Source: Thermofilaceae archaeon (GTDB taxonomy: Archaea > Thermoproteota > Thermoprotei > Thermofilales > Thermofilaceae). Taken from it: a stretch of DNA of 27,548 nt. Under the pieces are notes generated by a model that was not told the origin of the DNA, ran no database searches, and saw only the letters and a program-made list of their open reading frames with translations. This document shows positions 1 to 6,847 of this stretch, piece after piece; the first letter of the stretch is position 1; the number at the start of each line of letters is the position of its first letter. The translations under genes and the position numbers were made by a program. Location of the stretch: assembly GCA_027017025.1 (NCBI GenBank), contig JALURH010000142.1:1-27548 (forward strand), written 5' to 3'.

Positions 1-1
1 A

Positions 2-169
2 TATATTGCCATAGCTAATGGGAAATTACTCGGAGTATTCTCCTCTCTGGAAGAAGCAGCTAAAGCCGTTGAGGATACGGGAGCGAAGCACGGGATAGTA
101 GATAGGTTGTCGAAAGAAGAGGAGGTTAGCGAGGTTGAGCTAGGTTGGAGTCTTGTAGAATTAGAGTAA
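2..169 (+). CDS. C-terminal part of a small DUF5678-like protein (5' truncated by window edge)
   Basis: The frame is open from the first bases of the window and stops with TAA at 167-169, giving about 55 residues of the C-terminus. The start codon lies outside the window. The visible part begins with a short beta-like stretch (YIAIANGKLLGVF) and then a helix rich in Glu and Ala (SLEEAAKAVEDTG). This resembles the archaeal DUF5678 pattern of 'yvAi.dGkvv..g.sleea...a'. That family has no assigned function. The end overlaps the next gene by 25 nt, so the two are very probably co-transcribed and translationally coupled. The family match rests on pattern memory and could be wrong; the reading frame and overlap are seen directly. 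Confidence 0.6.
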   Translation, partial: YIAIANGKLLGVFSSLEEAAKAVEDTGAKHGIVDRLSKEEEVSEVELGWSLVELE

Positions 170-600
170 ACGGCTACTTCAGTTGTGAGAAACCTCCAGC
201 ACCGTACGTTACGGTAGAAGTATTAAACCCTACTAGGAGGAGGTCGGCGAGGATAGAGGCTAAAATAGATACCGGTTTTTCCGGCGACATATTACTCTCC
301 TTCACTGAATACACGAAGTTAGGCTTACAGCTCTTTGAGAAGGGGAGGGAAGCAGTTGGGAGAGTTGCCAGCGGTTACCTGATTAAACTTAGAGTCTCTC
401 ACGGATTCTTAAAAATAGGTAACTTAGTGTTTAAATGCAAGATCTACACTTCTCTCCTCTCATCCATGAACCTGCTTGGAAGAGGGATACTTAATAAAGC
501 AAGAGTCCTCTTAGACTCTCCCGAGAATTTCGTAGAGATCTGTTTTAGAGAGGGTTTCGATGGATACTATAGTGCTAGGTGTTTTTCGAGTTCTGGATAA
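145..600 (+). CDS. Retropepsin-like (clan AA) aspartic protease family protein
   Basis: This 151-residue protein starts at TTG 145, inside the end of the preceding small gene. It carries the single-lobe retropepsin signature: a hydrophobic strand leading to the catalytic motif KIDTGFSGDILL (Asp-Thr-Gly at about residues 42-44), then a flap-like segment. A second hydrophobic motif MNLLGRGIL at about 108-116 matches the 'iLGrdfL' element near the end of these domains. Such proteins act as homodimers, each supplying one catalytic Asp. No signal peptide or membrane segment is visible, so a cytosolic role is likely. The archaeal members are poorly characterised and their substrate is unknown. The last 25 residues look unstructured. 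The TTG start is the only one that keeps the N-terminal strand and is moderately supported by the overlap arrangement. Confidence 0.72.
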   Translation: MESCRIRVNGYFSCEKPPAPYVTVEVLNPTRRRSARIEAKIDTGFSGDILLSFTEYTKLGLQLFEKGREAVGRVASGYLIKLRVSHGFLKIGNLVFKCKIYTSLLSSMNLLGRGILNKARVLLDSPENFVEICFREGFDGYYSARCFSSSG

Positions 601-1015
601 AATTATAGTTTTTCTACTATATTCGTAGTGGGTTTTGTAGTAACGTTTTAAGGTGAGATTTTATATGAATACTGAGATGATTCCTTGTACTGGCTCATGG
701 CTAAAGGTGGATGAATGAAAAAGAAATACTCGAAAAAATAAGGGAGCTAAGAGAGGGAATACAAGATAAGGATACTGCCATTCAGGGAGGTAGTCGTCAC
801 CGAATACAGTCTTTCAAGGAGTAGCTTAGAGTAGCTCATTCTCGTGTTGTATACTCAACAATTATAAAGAAAAACTCGCTGTATGTTCCTCTGCTTTTCT
901 TGAATGGACTTACCTCTGGTTCATCATCTTCACTAAGCTTGTCCCTACAGCCGTCTAGATAGGGAGGAATAAAATATTTATATCCTCGCTTATTCCCATA
1001 AGGGGGTTTGGGAAA
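601..1015. other. Gene-poor spacer with a possible frameshifted mini-ORF and the vapBC promoter
   Basis: There is no ORF of normal length here. A 37-codon frame runs from ATG 711 to TAG 824 on the plus strand. It begins MNEKEILEKIRELREG, looks helical, and is preceded immediately by GGTGG and further up by a TATA-like stretch (about 658-667). Shifting frame near 770 gives a continuation reading ILPFREVVVTEYSLSR. The mini-ORF may therefore be the frameshifted remnant of a small antitoxin-like gene, but I recognise no family. The right end carries the TATA box of the next locus. Confidence 0.4.
973..983 (+). promoter_or_regulatory. TATA box of the first vapBC locus
   Basis: An A/T-rich element (AATATTTATAT) lies about 38 nt upstream of the ATG at 1016. 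A transcript starting about 26 nt downstream would begin near 1004 and leave a leader of about 12 nt containing a G-run. This is inferred from spacing. Confidence 0.5.
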
Positions 1016-1279
1016 ATGGGTGAATTAAAGGTTATATTAGATGAGGAGTTACTGAAATTGTTTAAGGAAAGAGCATATAAGATCTTCGGCTATAAAAAGG
1101 GATCATTAAAGTCCGCAGTCGAATTAGCTATTAAGGATTTCATAGATCGTATAGATTTACTCCAAAGAGAGGATCTAAGCGTTAAGGATATAAGGGGATT
1201 ATTGAAGGATTTGAAAGTCACATCAGTTGAACTTCAACATAAAGCCCTTAAGTTCTGGGCGAGAGAATGTTACTCATAG
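1016..1279 (+). CDS. vapB: VapB-type antitoxin, ribbon-helix-helix-like
   Basis: The product has 87 residues. The N-terminus reads LKVILDEELLKLFKERA, followed by a basic loop (GYKKGS) and a helix (LKSAVELAIKDFI). This is the strand-helix-helix layout of ribbon-helix-helix antitoxins that dimerise and bind their own promoter. The C-terminal half is a charged helical tail of the kind that wraps the PIN toxin. The gene overlaps the PIN toxin gene by 13 nt, the usual antitoxin-first order. By family precedent it would neutralise the downstream VapC and repress the pair. The specific antitoxin subfamily is not identified. Confidence 0.75.
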   Translation: MGELKVILDEELLKLFKERAYKIFGYKKGSLKSAVELAIKDFIDRIDLLQREDLSVKDIRGLLKDLKVTSVELQHKALKFWARECYS

Positions 1280-1671
1280 ACGCTAACATAATCCTTGAAG
1301 TCTTACTGGAGCAGGAGAGATATAAAGAGTGCGAGGGTTTCCTTGAGAAAGTTAGAAGAGGGGAAATAGATGCCTCTATATCTCGCTTTAACTTATACTC
1401 CATCGAATTAATAATGATAAGATATGGTAAGATCAAAGAGCTAAAGCTCTTCCTAACCCTACTTTCAACATTTAGAGGTCTAGCTATCATAACCACATCG
1501 CCTACAGACGATGTCCACATACTGGAAGTCATGAAAAAGTTTAATCTAGACTTCGATGATGCTATTAACTACTATATCGTTAAGAAGTATAAGATGAAGG
1601 GTATCGTGAGTTTTGACAAACATTTTGATAAAACCGATATAAAGAGGATAGAGCCTGTAGATGTATTATAA
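1267..1671 (+). CDS. vapC: VapC-type PIN-domain ribonuclease toxin
   Basis: A 134-residue PIN domain of normal length. The acidic active-site residues are placed as in the family: Asp5 in MLLIDANIIL, Glu47 in the first conserved helix (SIEL), Asp97/98 in DFDDAI, and Asp117 in SFDKHFD. These residues coordinate metal for RNA cleavage, commonly of tRNA or rRNA in characterised VapC proteins. The target here cannot be read from the sequence. The start at ATG 1267 overlaps the antitoxin gene. All catalytic positions are intact, so the toxin should be active. Confidence 0.88.
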   Translation: MLLIDANIILEVLLEQERYKECEGFLEKVRRGEIDASISRFNLYSIELIMIRYGKIKELKLFLTLLSTFRGLAIITTSPTDDVHILEVMKKFNLDFDDAINYYIVKKYKMKGIVSFDKHFDKTDIKRIEPVDVL

Positions 1672-2233
1672 AGATGTTCTAAAGCTTAGCAAAATATCGA
1701 TACACTAACCCATAGCGCATCATCGTATGCTCTAAGGCAAATTATAGACTTCCTTAATTTCGATTAATCACCATACAGTCTCGTCTGCTGGGCTGTACTC
1801 GCAAATAACATGGATATATTTTATAAAAACACTATAAATTAAGGGCCTTATTTAGATAGAGTTCTGAGCCGGGTATCCACGTCATTAAAGCTACATGCTA
1901 TTTTTCCCTCAGTGATGTCCTATGAACTTAAGCTAACATGTAAAGAGGTGAAACAATTGGCTAAGTTAAATAAACTGCATACGATTTCTAGTTAACTTGG
2001 TGCATATGGGATCGTCGCTGAGTAATTTTCGGGGGGAGTTTCTGGCGTTGAGGAAAATTCAGCGACGTTTACACCATAAAAGTAAGTTATCCCAAAGATT
2101 TGACAGGTACTTGTCGGCTAGGAGACACGCAACGATTCAGGGAACTCTAGAGACGGTATTAGAGAACTGTATGTAGTCTAATCGTGACTTCAATTATACT
2201 GAACATATCGCTTAAATCTCTATAAATTTTTGC
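1672..2233. other. 562-bp spacer with gene debris and an inverted repeat
   Basis: No ORF of normal size is present. A TATA-like run (about 1811-1830) is followed by short broken frames. A 56-codon frame from ATG 2006 to TAG 2176 encodes a basic peptide with no family I recognise. Its first third overlaps the inverted repeat listed separately. The stretch most resembles decayed genes inside a toxin-antitoxin island. Confidence 0.4.
2014..2066. repeat. Imperfect inverted repeat (14-bp arms, 3-nt bulge)
   Basis: The left arm at 2014-2030 (GTCGCTGA, then GTA, then ATTTTC) is complementary to the right arm at 2053-2066 (GAAAATTCAGCGAC) except for the 3-nt insertion in the left arm. The loop is 22 nt and starts with six G residues. 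It could be an RNA hairpin, an operator or a mobile-element end. Nothing nearby decides between these. Confidence 0.6.
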
Positions 2234-2641
2234 TTAATGTACTCTGGGGACTATACCGTCGAAGTGTTTGTCGAAGCTCATGATGTAGTCCACCTTGTAT
2301 GTTTTCATGATCGCTATTGATGTAGCGTCGGTGAAGCTTAGCTTCCCCCCAAGGTACTTGACGAATATTTTCCATGCTTCTTTGAAGATTGCCTTGTCTA
2401 CATGTATTATTTGTAGTTTCCTCGAGGATAGTATGAAGTTTCCTATGTCTATGGCTATTTCAGGTTTTCTCGCTCTCACTAGAGCGACTGTTACGGCCTC
2501 ATCGAATATGTAGTCGGATGTGTACATAGCTCCGTAGTCCCCTTTTATGGCTTCTTTTAGGAGATTTACTGCTCTTTTATGGTTTACGTCTCTCCTATTT
2601 CTTGCCGCTACGAATATTCCTGTGTCTATGAATACTGCCAT
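2234..2641 (-). CDS. vapC: VapC-type PIN-domain ribonuclease toxin
   Basis: Taking ATG 2641, the product is 135 residues and begins MAVFIDTGIF, where a PIN domain normally starts. A longer frame adds eight unlike residues upstream. Active-site acids are Asp6, Glu48 (FDEAV), Asp105 (SFTDATS) and Asp124 (SFDKHFD), so the catalytic set is complete. The C-terminus closes shortly after the SFDKHFD motif, as in other archaeal VapC proteins. Its start lies inside the end of the antitoxin gene (about 47 nt overlap), indicating coupled translation. The SFDKHFD segment is shared with the first VapC in this window although the rest differs. Confidence 0.88.
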   Translation of the reverse strand: MAVFIDTGIFVAARNRRDVNHKRAVNLLKEAIKGDYGAMYTSDYIFDEAVTVALVRARKPEIAIDIGNFILSSRKLQIIHVDKAIFKEAWKIFVKYLGGKLSFTDATSIAIMKTYKVDYIMSFDKHFDGIVPRVH

Positions 2642-2912
2642 GGTTACCACCGTATAGGACTTCATCTATTCTTATAGAAGAGTCTTCTACGCCCCAGTCA
2701 AGAGGCTTGTATAGAAGCTTTAACATAGGGTACTCTTCGCCTACTCTATGTTCAAGTTTACTGAGGAGAGCATCTTCCTGCTCTACTCCGAGCTCAATGA
2801 GTTTCTCGAGGATTTCGTAGAGGGGTGCTTTAACTCCACGAAGCCTTAGTCTAGCCTGTAGCTCCTCAAGTCTCTTTTTAGCCTCAATTCTGAGCTTGAT
2901 ACTAGTATACAT
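2595..2912 (-). CDS. vapB: VapB-type antitoxin
   Basis: The product has 105 residues. It begins MYTSIKLRIEAKKRLEELQ, a strand followed by a long charged helix. A helical core follows, then a low-complexity acidic linker leading to RIDEVLYGG, and a basic tail encoded in the overlap with the toxin gene. The layout (N-terminal DNA-binding segment, C-terminal toxin-binding tail ending near 'DEVLYG') is typical of crenarchaeal VapB partners. The overlap of about 47 nt with the toxin gene is longer than usual, and the last ~15 residues are probably constrained by the toxin reading frame. Confidence 0.75.
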   Translation of the reverse strand: MYTSIKLRIEAKKRLEELQARLRLRGVKAPLYEILEKLIELGVEQEDALLSKLEHRVGEEYPMLKLLYKPLDWGVEDSSIRIDEVLYGGNHGSIHRHRNIRSGKK

Positions 2913-2943
2913 TATGCCACTCAGTAGAAAAGTATACCAAGTA

Positions 2944-2953
2944 GTATATAAGT
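2944..2953 (-). promoter_or_regulatory. TATA box of the second vapBC locus
   Basis: Read on the minus strand the element is ACTTATATAC, centred about 36 nt upstream of the ATG at 2912. The transcript would begin near 2922, giving a leader of about 10 nt. Confidence 0.5.
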
Positions 2954-3167
2954 TTCGAAGATACTTGAGGTAAGATATTTAAGGACTATAGCTTAAGTGT
3001 CCTGCACACAGGGACTTTGAGGGAATTCTTGAGTTATGTAACAATCGTCGATTTTTTTAACAGTTGTCAATTTTATACTTTAAGGTGTAGCGGTTAAGTC
3101 CTCGTTTTGAGGTATAGTGGAATAGCCGCGGCCAAAGCTGATATTGCTGAGCTGTGGTAGATTCGGT
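2954..3167. other. Spacer without recognisable genes
   Basis: Together with the adjoining pseudogene this makes a gap of nearly 600 bp between intact genes. A short open stretch just before the pseudogene (about 3125-3160, ending KADIAELW and a stop) may be part of the same decayed locus. I see no RNA gene here. Confidence 0.35.
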
Positions 3168-3457
3168 GTGAATTTAGACTTCTTTGTGAACTATGTTGTT
3201 ACGGCTATATGGTCAGGATATTGAGGGGGTTTACTATGTGAAGACCGTGGAGGAGTTTAGGCTTAGGAGGAGGGTTTGACGTACAAAGTATCATGCTGGA
3301 GCGTAGAGGCATAGAGGATACTAAAATTATTGAGGTTGTTAAAGCCCATAGCAAGGTAATAGTCGCGATGGATAAGGACTTCGGCTACCTAGCCATCTCC
3401 CCAAAATCCTCTAGGACTAGTCCTACTACGCCTAAGAGATCCTGGAATCCTGAGTAG
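3168..3457 (+). pseudogene. Frameshifted DUF5615 (PIN-like) toxin remnant
   Basis: Three plus-strand pieces in different frames join into one DUF5615-like protein. The first (from GTG 3168) reads VNLDFFVNYVV and is closed by a stop near 3221. The second (3223-3279) contains GVYYVKTVEEF. The third (from 3269 to TAG 3457) contains GGFDVQSIMLERRGIEDTK, then VIVAMDKDFGYLA. DUF5615 proteins normally follow 'llDENip..lv..L...GhdV.yv', 'g.pDeeil..A' and 'vvTrDkDFg.La'. The final motif carries the conserved Asp of the PIN-like active site. At least two frameshifts and stops are needed to connect the pieces, so the gene is dead. The usual antitoxin neighbour is not visible. Confidence 0.65.
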
Positions 3458-3471
3458 GCTTGGAGCCACCG

Positions 3472-3479
3472 ATATATTT
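3472..3479 (+). promoter_or_regulatory. TATA box of the peptidase S51 gene
   Basis: ATATATTT lies only 11-18 nt before the ATG at 3490. That is too close for that codon to be used, because transcription should start near 3502. This favours the downstream GTG at 3547, which has a G-rich ribosome-binding sequence (GGGGGT, 3535-3540) six bases upstream. Confidence 0.45.
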
Positions 3480-3546
3480 ACAATAAATAATGGCTATAGA
3501 AACTAGGGAACTATGTTTTTATAATAACTATCATGGGGGTCTAATT

Positions 3547-4170
3547 GTGGCTAATAGGATACTGCTATTAGAGTGTGAGGATGTAAAGATTAGGGAGTGT
3601 CTTGAAATAAAAAGGAAATTCTTAAGGAGCGCTAAGAGAAAAACTGTTCTAATTATACCCTGGTCTACAAGGGATCCTAAGAAGGGGGCTAGGTATAGGA
3701 AGATAATTAGAGAGTACTTTAAGGATCTGGGTATTGGATCTATATTCTTGAATAGAGAAGATGCACTTACACAGATAGAAGAGAAATTTAACTCTGTAGA
3801 TATAATCTATCTTCCGGGTGGAGACCCATTTTTACTGCTTAGGGAAATTAAGGAGAGGGATATTGACAGGCTTATAGAGGATTTTAATGGCCTTATTGTA
3901 GGTAATTCGGCTGGTGCGTTGATTTTATCCAAGTGCTTCTTTAGTTCTAGAGACAGGAAGGAGTCGTTCCATAAAGGACTAGGCTTAGTAAATTTCTGTC
4001 TCGTAGTTCACTACACTAAAGAGAAGGTTAACGACATTTTAGAGTTGAGCTATGGGAGAGAGATCATAGCTTTATCCAACGGTAGCTCAGTTATCGTTAA
4101 GAATAACAAGATAGTAGAAACTTGGGGAAAAGTATTCAAAATAAATAACGGGGATATAACCAGACTATAG
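3547..4170 (+). CDS. Peptidase S51 family protein (peptidase E / cyanophycinase-like)
   Basis: From GTG 3547 the product is 207 residues. It opens with a strand (NRILLLEC) where S51 peptidases begin, then IIPWST, and the YLPGGDPFLL turn near residue 88. The nucleophile elbow is GNSAGA with Ser121, and the candidate His155 lies in VVHY. Spacing of about 34 residues between Ser and His is close to that of E. coli PepE. Characterised members cleave Asp-X dipeptides or cyanophycin-derived peptides with a Ser-based triad in the cytosol. The substrate here is not known. A longer frame to ATG 3490 adds 19 residues, but the TATA box at 3472-3479 argues against it. It stands alone inside a toxin-antitoxin-rich stretch. 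Confidence 0.78.
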   Translation: MANRILLLECEDVKIRECLEIKRKFLRSAKRKTVLIIPWSTRDPKKGARYRKIIREYFKDLGIGSIFLNREDALTQIEEKFNSVDIIYLPGGDPFLLLREIKERDIDRLIEDFNGLIVGNSAGALILSKCFFSSRDRKESFHKGLGLVNFCLVVHYTKEKVNDILELSYGREIIALSNGSSVIVKNNKIVETWGKVFKINNGDITRL

Positions 4171-4574
4171 AAAATTATAGTGATTACCTTATGCTTGTCA
4201 CTAGTGATTAAATAATTACATTCAAAGACCATCTAGTAACATTATTCAGCTAGACAAAGGTCATATTTAGCACACACCCCATTGGTGGAAGTAAAGCTGC
4301 TAGAGTCACTGATAAAACCAAAAGAGCGTGTATTCTTCTGTTACAATTTCACTAGGTTAACCTTACTCTCGTTCTTTTACAAAGAAACAGATAACGGCTC
4401 TTTATGTTTAACCTTTAAGATCTTTAATTTTTACGGTACCGTTCTCCCGGGCCGTGTCCTCATGTGTTAAATTGTAGCCTTTTGTATCTGGCACGGTTGG
4501 GCTCATTACGGCTATTATCCTCCCGACCACCCTGTGGGAGTGTTGCTCCATTTCATCTTGATAGTTAACACAAA
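4171..4574. other. 404-bp spacer containing repeat copy A
   Basis: No convincing gene is present. A 62-codon plus-strand frame (4282-4470) crosses into the antisense side of repeat copy A and has no family character. The stretch from about 4171 to 4434 is A/T-rich with no recognisable element. Repeat copy A occupies 4435-4549. Confidence 0.4.
4435..4549 (-). repeat. Dispersed 115-bp repeat, copy A, ending in a hairpin
   Basis: This segment aligns without gaps to 7051-7165 over 115 positions, with about 85 identical by my hand count. On the minus strand the frame E-Q-x-S-H-R-V-V-G...P-T-x-P...Y-N-x-T-H-E...R-E-N-G is conserved in both copies. The proximal end (4536-4549) forms a small GGAG/CTCC stem-loop. 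A coding 3' end with a terminal hairpin is reminiscent of an insertion-sequence end such as a tnpB 3' end, but I cannot assign the element. Confidence 0.6.
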
Positions 4575-4829
4575 TTAGTAACTATAGACGCTTTCTCTAT
4601 GCCTTACCTTTATTAAAGTTACATGGCAGGATCTAGGATGATACAATACTCTGTACTTACCGACTACGATTTTATAAAGCCCTTTAAGAGGGCCTTTAAG
4701 TGGTTCCCCCGAATATGGGTTCTCTTCTAATAGCTTCAACTTATTCCGTATTCTCCTCCTAATGGATTCATCTAGCTTCCTCAGGTCACGTTTAAAGGAT
4801 CCTTTAAGGTCGATCCGGCATTTGGCCAT
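4575..4829 (-). CDS. relE: RelE/ParE-superfamily toxin
   Basis: Taking ATG 4829 gives 84 residues. The order fits a RelE fold: an N-terminal strand (CRIDLKG), two basic helices (SFKRDLRKLDESIRRRIRNKL, about 11-31), NPYSGEPLKGPLKGLYKIVVGKYRVLY with the conserved G-KYRVLY strand, and the C-terminal strand TLIKVRHRESVY. The H-R-x-x-V-Y ending is the usual RelE C-terminal element, with basic and aromatic residues that act on ribosome-bound mRNA in characterised members. A GTGAGG-like sequence just upstream supports the ATG, which overlaps the preceding gene by 26 nt. That preceding gene is far larger than a normal RelB antitoxin. Confidence 0.85.
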   Translation of the reverse strand: MAKCRIDLKGSFKRDLRKLDESIRRRIRNKLKLLEENPYSGEPLKGPLKGLYKIVVGKYRVLYHPRSCHVTLIKVRHRESVYSY

Positions 4830-5556
4830 GTGCCTCACTCTTTAGGAATTCTGTTACAGCTCTATACTCTTCATCAGGGATTAAGAAGATTAGCGTATCC
4901 AAATAGTCCTCAACTTCCTTTGCATAATGAGAACACCGTTCAACTAAGATATCGAGTGTATCCTTACGATAGGGCGCGCCACTTAGTAATGCTACGTCAA
5001 CACTCATCATGACGTAGAATAGGGAGTAAAGGGATTTAACGAAATCATCACTGATTCCACTTGCCCTCTTTATAATCCTCTCAACGAAGCCCTGCAATCC
5101 AAGCTCTATTATCATATCTATTAACCATAAATCGTAATCTATTGCCGCTGCATGAGCCATAATTATGGGTTCAGAACTAACTCTTTTCTCGCGAGCAGCT
5201 TTTTTAAGAAGGAGCTTTATTTCTTTAAAGAGTTCCTTTTCCAACTCCCTTAATTTTACCAATATTGAAGTATCCTTCTCCTCCTCAACCTTCATAAATA
5301 TGCCATTAGAGAGAGGTAGCATAGCAGATACGAGATTGAACATAAAGAGGGGCAATGTGCTTGTGAAGTATTTTTCTAGTTCTTGAGGATTTTTCAGTAA
5401 GAGTGGTTTGCAGAAGCGCTTCTCTATAATATTCAATTTACTTATCGCGAGGTCCAAGTTGGGTAGGAGCTCTTTTAGTCTTTCAGTTAGCTCCTCTAAC
5501 TTCTCCCCAAGAGCGATGCTTGGAGATGTATTAACTAAAGTAACAACGGTGCTCAT
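4804..5556 (-). CDS. Unrecognised 250-residue helical protein in the antitoxin position of a relE locus
   Basis: I do not recognise a family. The protein is almost entirely helical by residue pattern, with Glu/Lys/Leu-rich amphipathic segments (about 16-35 and 85-130) and a more hydrophobic middle (about 65-80 and 165-215). It has no signal peptide or cysteine motif. The last part, IPDEEYRAVTEFLKSEAHG, resembles the short C-terminal helix with which small RelB-like proteins bind RelE. Its gene ends 26 nt inside the relE frame, so the two are coupled. By position it should be the antitoxin. Normal RelB proteins have roughly 60-90 residues, so this one is oversized, fused to another domain, or a co-transcribed protein of another function. 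Confidence 0.6.
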   Translation of the reverse strand: MSTVVTLVNTSPSIALGEKLEELTERLKELLPNLDLAISKLNIIEKRFCKPLLLKNPQELEKYFTSTLPLFMFNLVSAMLPLSNGIFMKVEEEKDTSILVKLRELEKELFKEIKLLLKKAAREKRVSSEPIIMAHAAAIDYDLWLIDMIIELGLQGFVERIIKRASGISDDFVKSLYSLFYVMMSVDVALLSGAPYRKDTLDILVERCSHYAKEVEDYLDTLIFLIPDEEYRAVTEFLKSEAHGQMPDRP

Positions 5557-5590
5557 GCTAATCTTCTATTTACTTCAGAACGTCACATCC

Positions 5591-5600
5591 TTATTTAAGG
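5591..5600 (-). promoter_or_regulatory. TATA box of the relE operon
   Basis: On the minus strand this reads CCTTAAATAA, centred about 40 nt upstream of the ATG at 5556. Transcription would start near 5570 and give a leader of about 14 nt. Confidence 0.45.
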
Positions 5601-5903
5601 CTTATTCCTTGAATCTACTGTTTTCTCGAATCTACTTATACATTGGGAAAACAAGTTTCTCATATCCCTTCTTGTAGATAACGAAGGTAATGATCCCTAC
5701 TCAATCTAAGGGAAAATAAGCCGCTATCTGCAGTTACAAAACCTTTCCTGGTAAAACGAATTAATGATGGGATCCCGGGGGAGAATACGCTGCTTATAGT
5801 AAATACATTTTAGGGTAAGAGATCTGGAGTAAAAGTTGAATACTTCTCATTTAAGAGCTAGAACCTTCCTCTACGAGATTTAAGAGTAACTCAGGCATCA
5901 TGA
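5601..5903. other. Spacer without recognisable genes
   Basis: Frames on both strands are short and broken. A short minus-strand frame beyond the vapC stop (reading MDIVMMPELLLNLVEEGSS, about 5840-5910) has no context supporting it as a gene. No RNA gene or repeat is evident. Confidence 0.35.
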
Positions 5904-6302
5904 CTATATCCATATGCACCTGATTTTTCTTATATGGCTGAAGTGGGGGTCGTCGGAGAGGACGCTGGCTTTCTCCTTTAGGGCTATTGCTGCGATTATA
6001 CAATCACCCATAGGGATGTTTCTATATCTACACTTCAGAAGGCCAGCCTGTTCAGCTATCTCAGGATCTAAATTATGTATCCTTAGTCCACTTCTTATAA
6101 GCGAGAGGTAACGGAGTTTCGCCTCCTCTACTCCTCTTCTTTCACATGTGATTCGAACTATTTCACCTATAACTATTGTTGGGAGTATTCCCTCACCACG
6201 TTCTATGAGCTCCCTTAGCTTAGAAGCTGTTTTACGCTTTATTTCAGCGCTCTTTGAGTAGAAATGCTCTACTAGAAACCTGGTATCAACTACTACACGC
6301 AT
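5904..6302 (-). CDS. vapC: VapC-type PIN-domain ribonuclease toxin (AbrB-paired)
   Basis: The product has 132 residues beginning MRVVVDTRFLVEHFYS. Active-site acids are Asp6, Glu47 (VIGEIVR), Asp100 (PMGDCIIAA) and Asp117 (SDDPHF). The PMGDCIIAA segment and the closing KIRCIWI strand match the PIN subfamily that is usually coupled to AbrB-type antitoxins in archaea. The catalytic set is complete and the length is normal. The start follows the antitoxin stop by 2 nt, indicating one operon. The RNA target is unknown. Confidence 0.88.
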   Translation of the reverse strand: MRVVVDTRFLVEHFYSKSAEIKRKTASKLRELIERGEGILPTIVIGEIVRITCERRGVEEAKLRYLSLIRSGLRIHNLDPEIAEQAGLLKCRYRNIPMGDCIIAAIALKEKASVLSDDPHFSHIRKIRCIWI

Positions 6303-6304
6303 CT

Positions 6305-6544
6305 CTAGTACTCCTCCCTAAGACCCTCTATCTCACGCTTAACTTCCTCTACGTCCCCGAACTCAGAGTCTACCCCAGCTAACTCCTCAATCCTGGGAAT
6401 CACCCTGAAGAGGACACCGTCCTTGGTAGCTTCAACCAACAGCTCATCCCCCTCCTTTATCCCCAGCTTCTTCCTTACTTCAAGGGGTATAGTGGTTTGC
6501 CCCCTTCTCGTAACCTTAACTATGATAGCCACGCCGTGCCCCAT
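6305..6544 (-). CDS. vapB: AbrB/SpoVT swapped-hairpin antitoxin
   Basis: The product has 79 residues. The N-terminal half has the AbrB/MazE signature KVTRRGQTTIPLEVRKKLGIKEGDELLVE, the swapped-hairpin DNA-binding fold. The acidic C-terminal tail (GDVEEVKREIEGLREEY) would bind the PIN toxin. A TATA box at 6563-6572 places transcription start near 6542-6545, so translation from ATG 6544 would be leaderless. A GTG at 6532 is the alternative and would give the more usual short N-terminus. By family precedent the protein represses its own operon and neutralises the downstream VapC. Confidence 0.85.
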   Translation of the reverse strand: MGHGVAIIVKVTRRGQTTIPLEVRKKLGIKEGDELLVEATKDGVLFRVIPRIEELAGVDSEFGDVEEVKREIEGLREEY

Positions 6545-6562
6545 TTTAACGGCTAAGTCCTA

Positions 6563-6572
6563 CCATATAAAC
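6563..6572 (-). promoter_or_regulatory. TATA box of the AbrB-type vapBC locus
   Basis: GTTTATATGG on the minus strand, centred about 24 nt from the first base of ATG 6544. The spacing supports leaderless translation. Confidence 0.5.
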
Positions 6573-6847
6573 ATAATCCTATTTCATGATTTAAGTAGGA
6601 TAAATCTCGTAATAAAGGGAACAACTAGAGCTGAGAACATTTCCCAGTCGAGCCAATTGGGAAAAACCATATCACTAGACTCTTAAGGCTACCTAATAAG
6701 TAATTTAGTTAGACATAGTTTTCAATCCATCTTCTATTATTACTGTTTGTTAATAGAGGTTATTACAAATATTTATTAATTAACAGGATACTGTGCTAAC
6801 CTTTCCATCCTCATGCACTAGAATAAACAGCATATCTAAGCATTTAC
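6573..6847. other. A/T-rich spacer without recognisable genes
   Basis: The segment is strongly A/T-rich around 6730-6790 and carries no open frame of size. A lone motif at 6718-6743 resembles the end of a CRISPR repeat when read on the minus strand but occurs once only. Confidence 0.35.

Noticed and set aside
711..824. 37-codon frame with GGTGG before the ATG
   Set aside because: Too short and unlike any family I know to be listed as a gene; kept as a note in the spacer entry.
3490..3546. N-terminal extension of the S51 peptidase from ATG 3490
   Set aside because: A TATA box ends 11 nt before this ATG, so it would lie upstream of the expected transcript start; the family also begins at the downstream strand.
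4282..4470. 62-codon plus-strand frame
   Set aside because: It runs antisense across repeat copy A, has no family character and ends in sequence better explained by the repeat.
5408..5677. 89-codon plus-strand frame
   Set aside because: It is the antisense shadow of the 250-residue helical protein and of its promoter.
6718..6743. Motif resembling the ATTGAAA end of a crenarchaeal CRISPR repeat (minus strand)
   Set aside because: It occurs once, with no second copy at spacer distance and no cas genes nearby.
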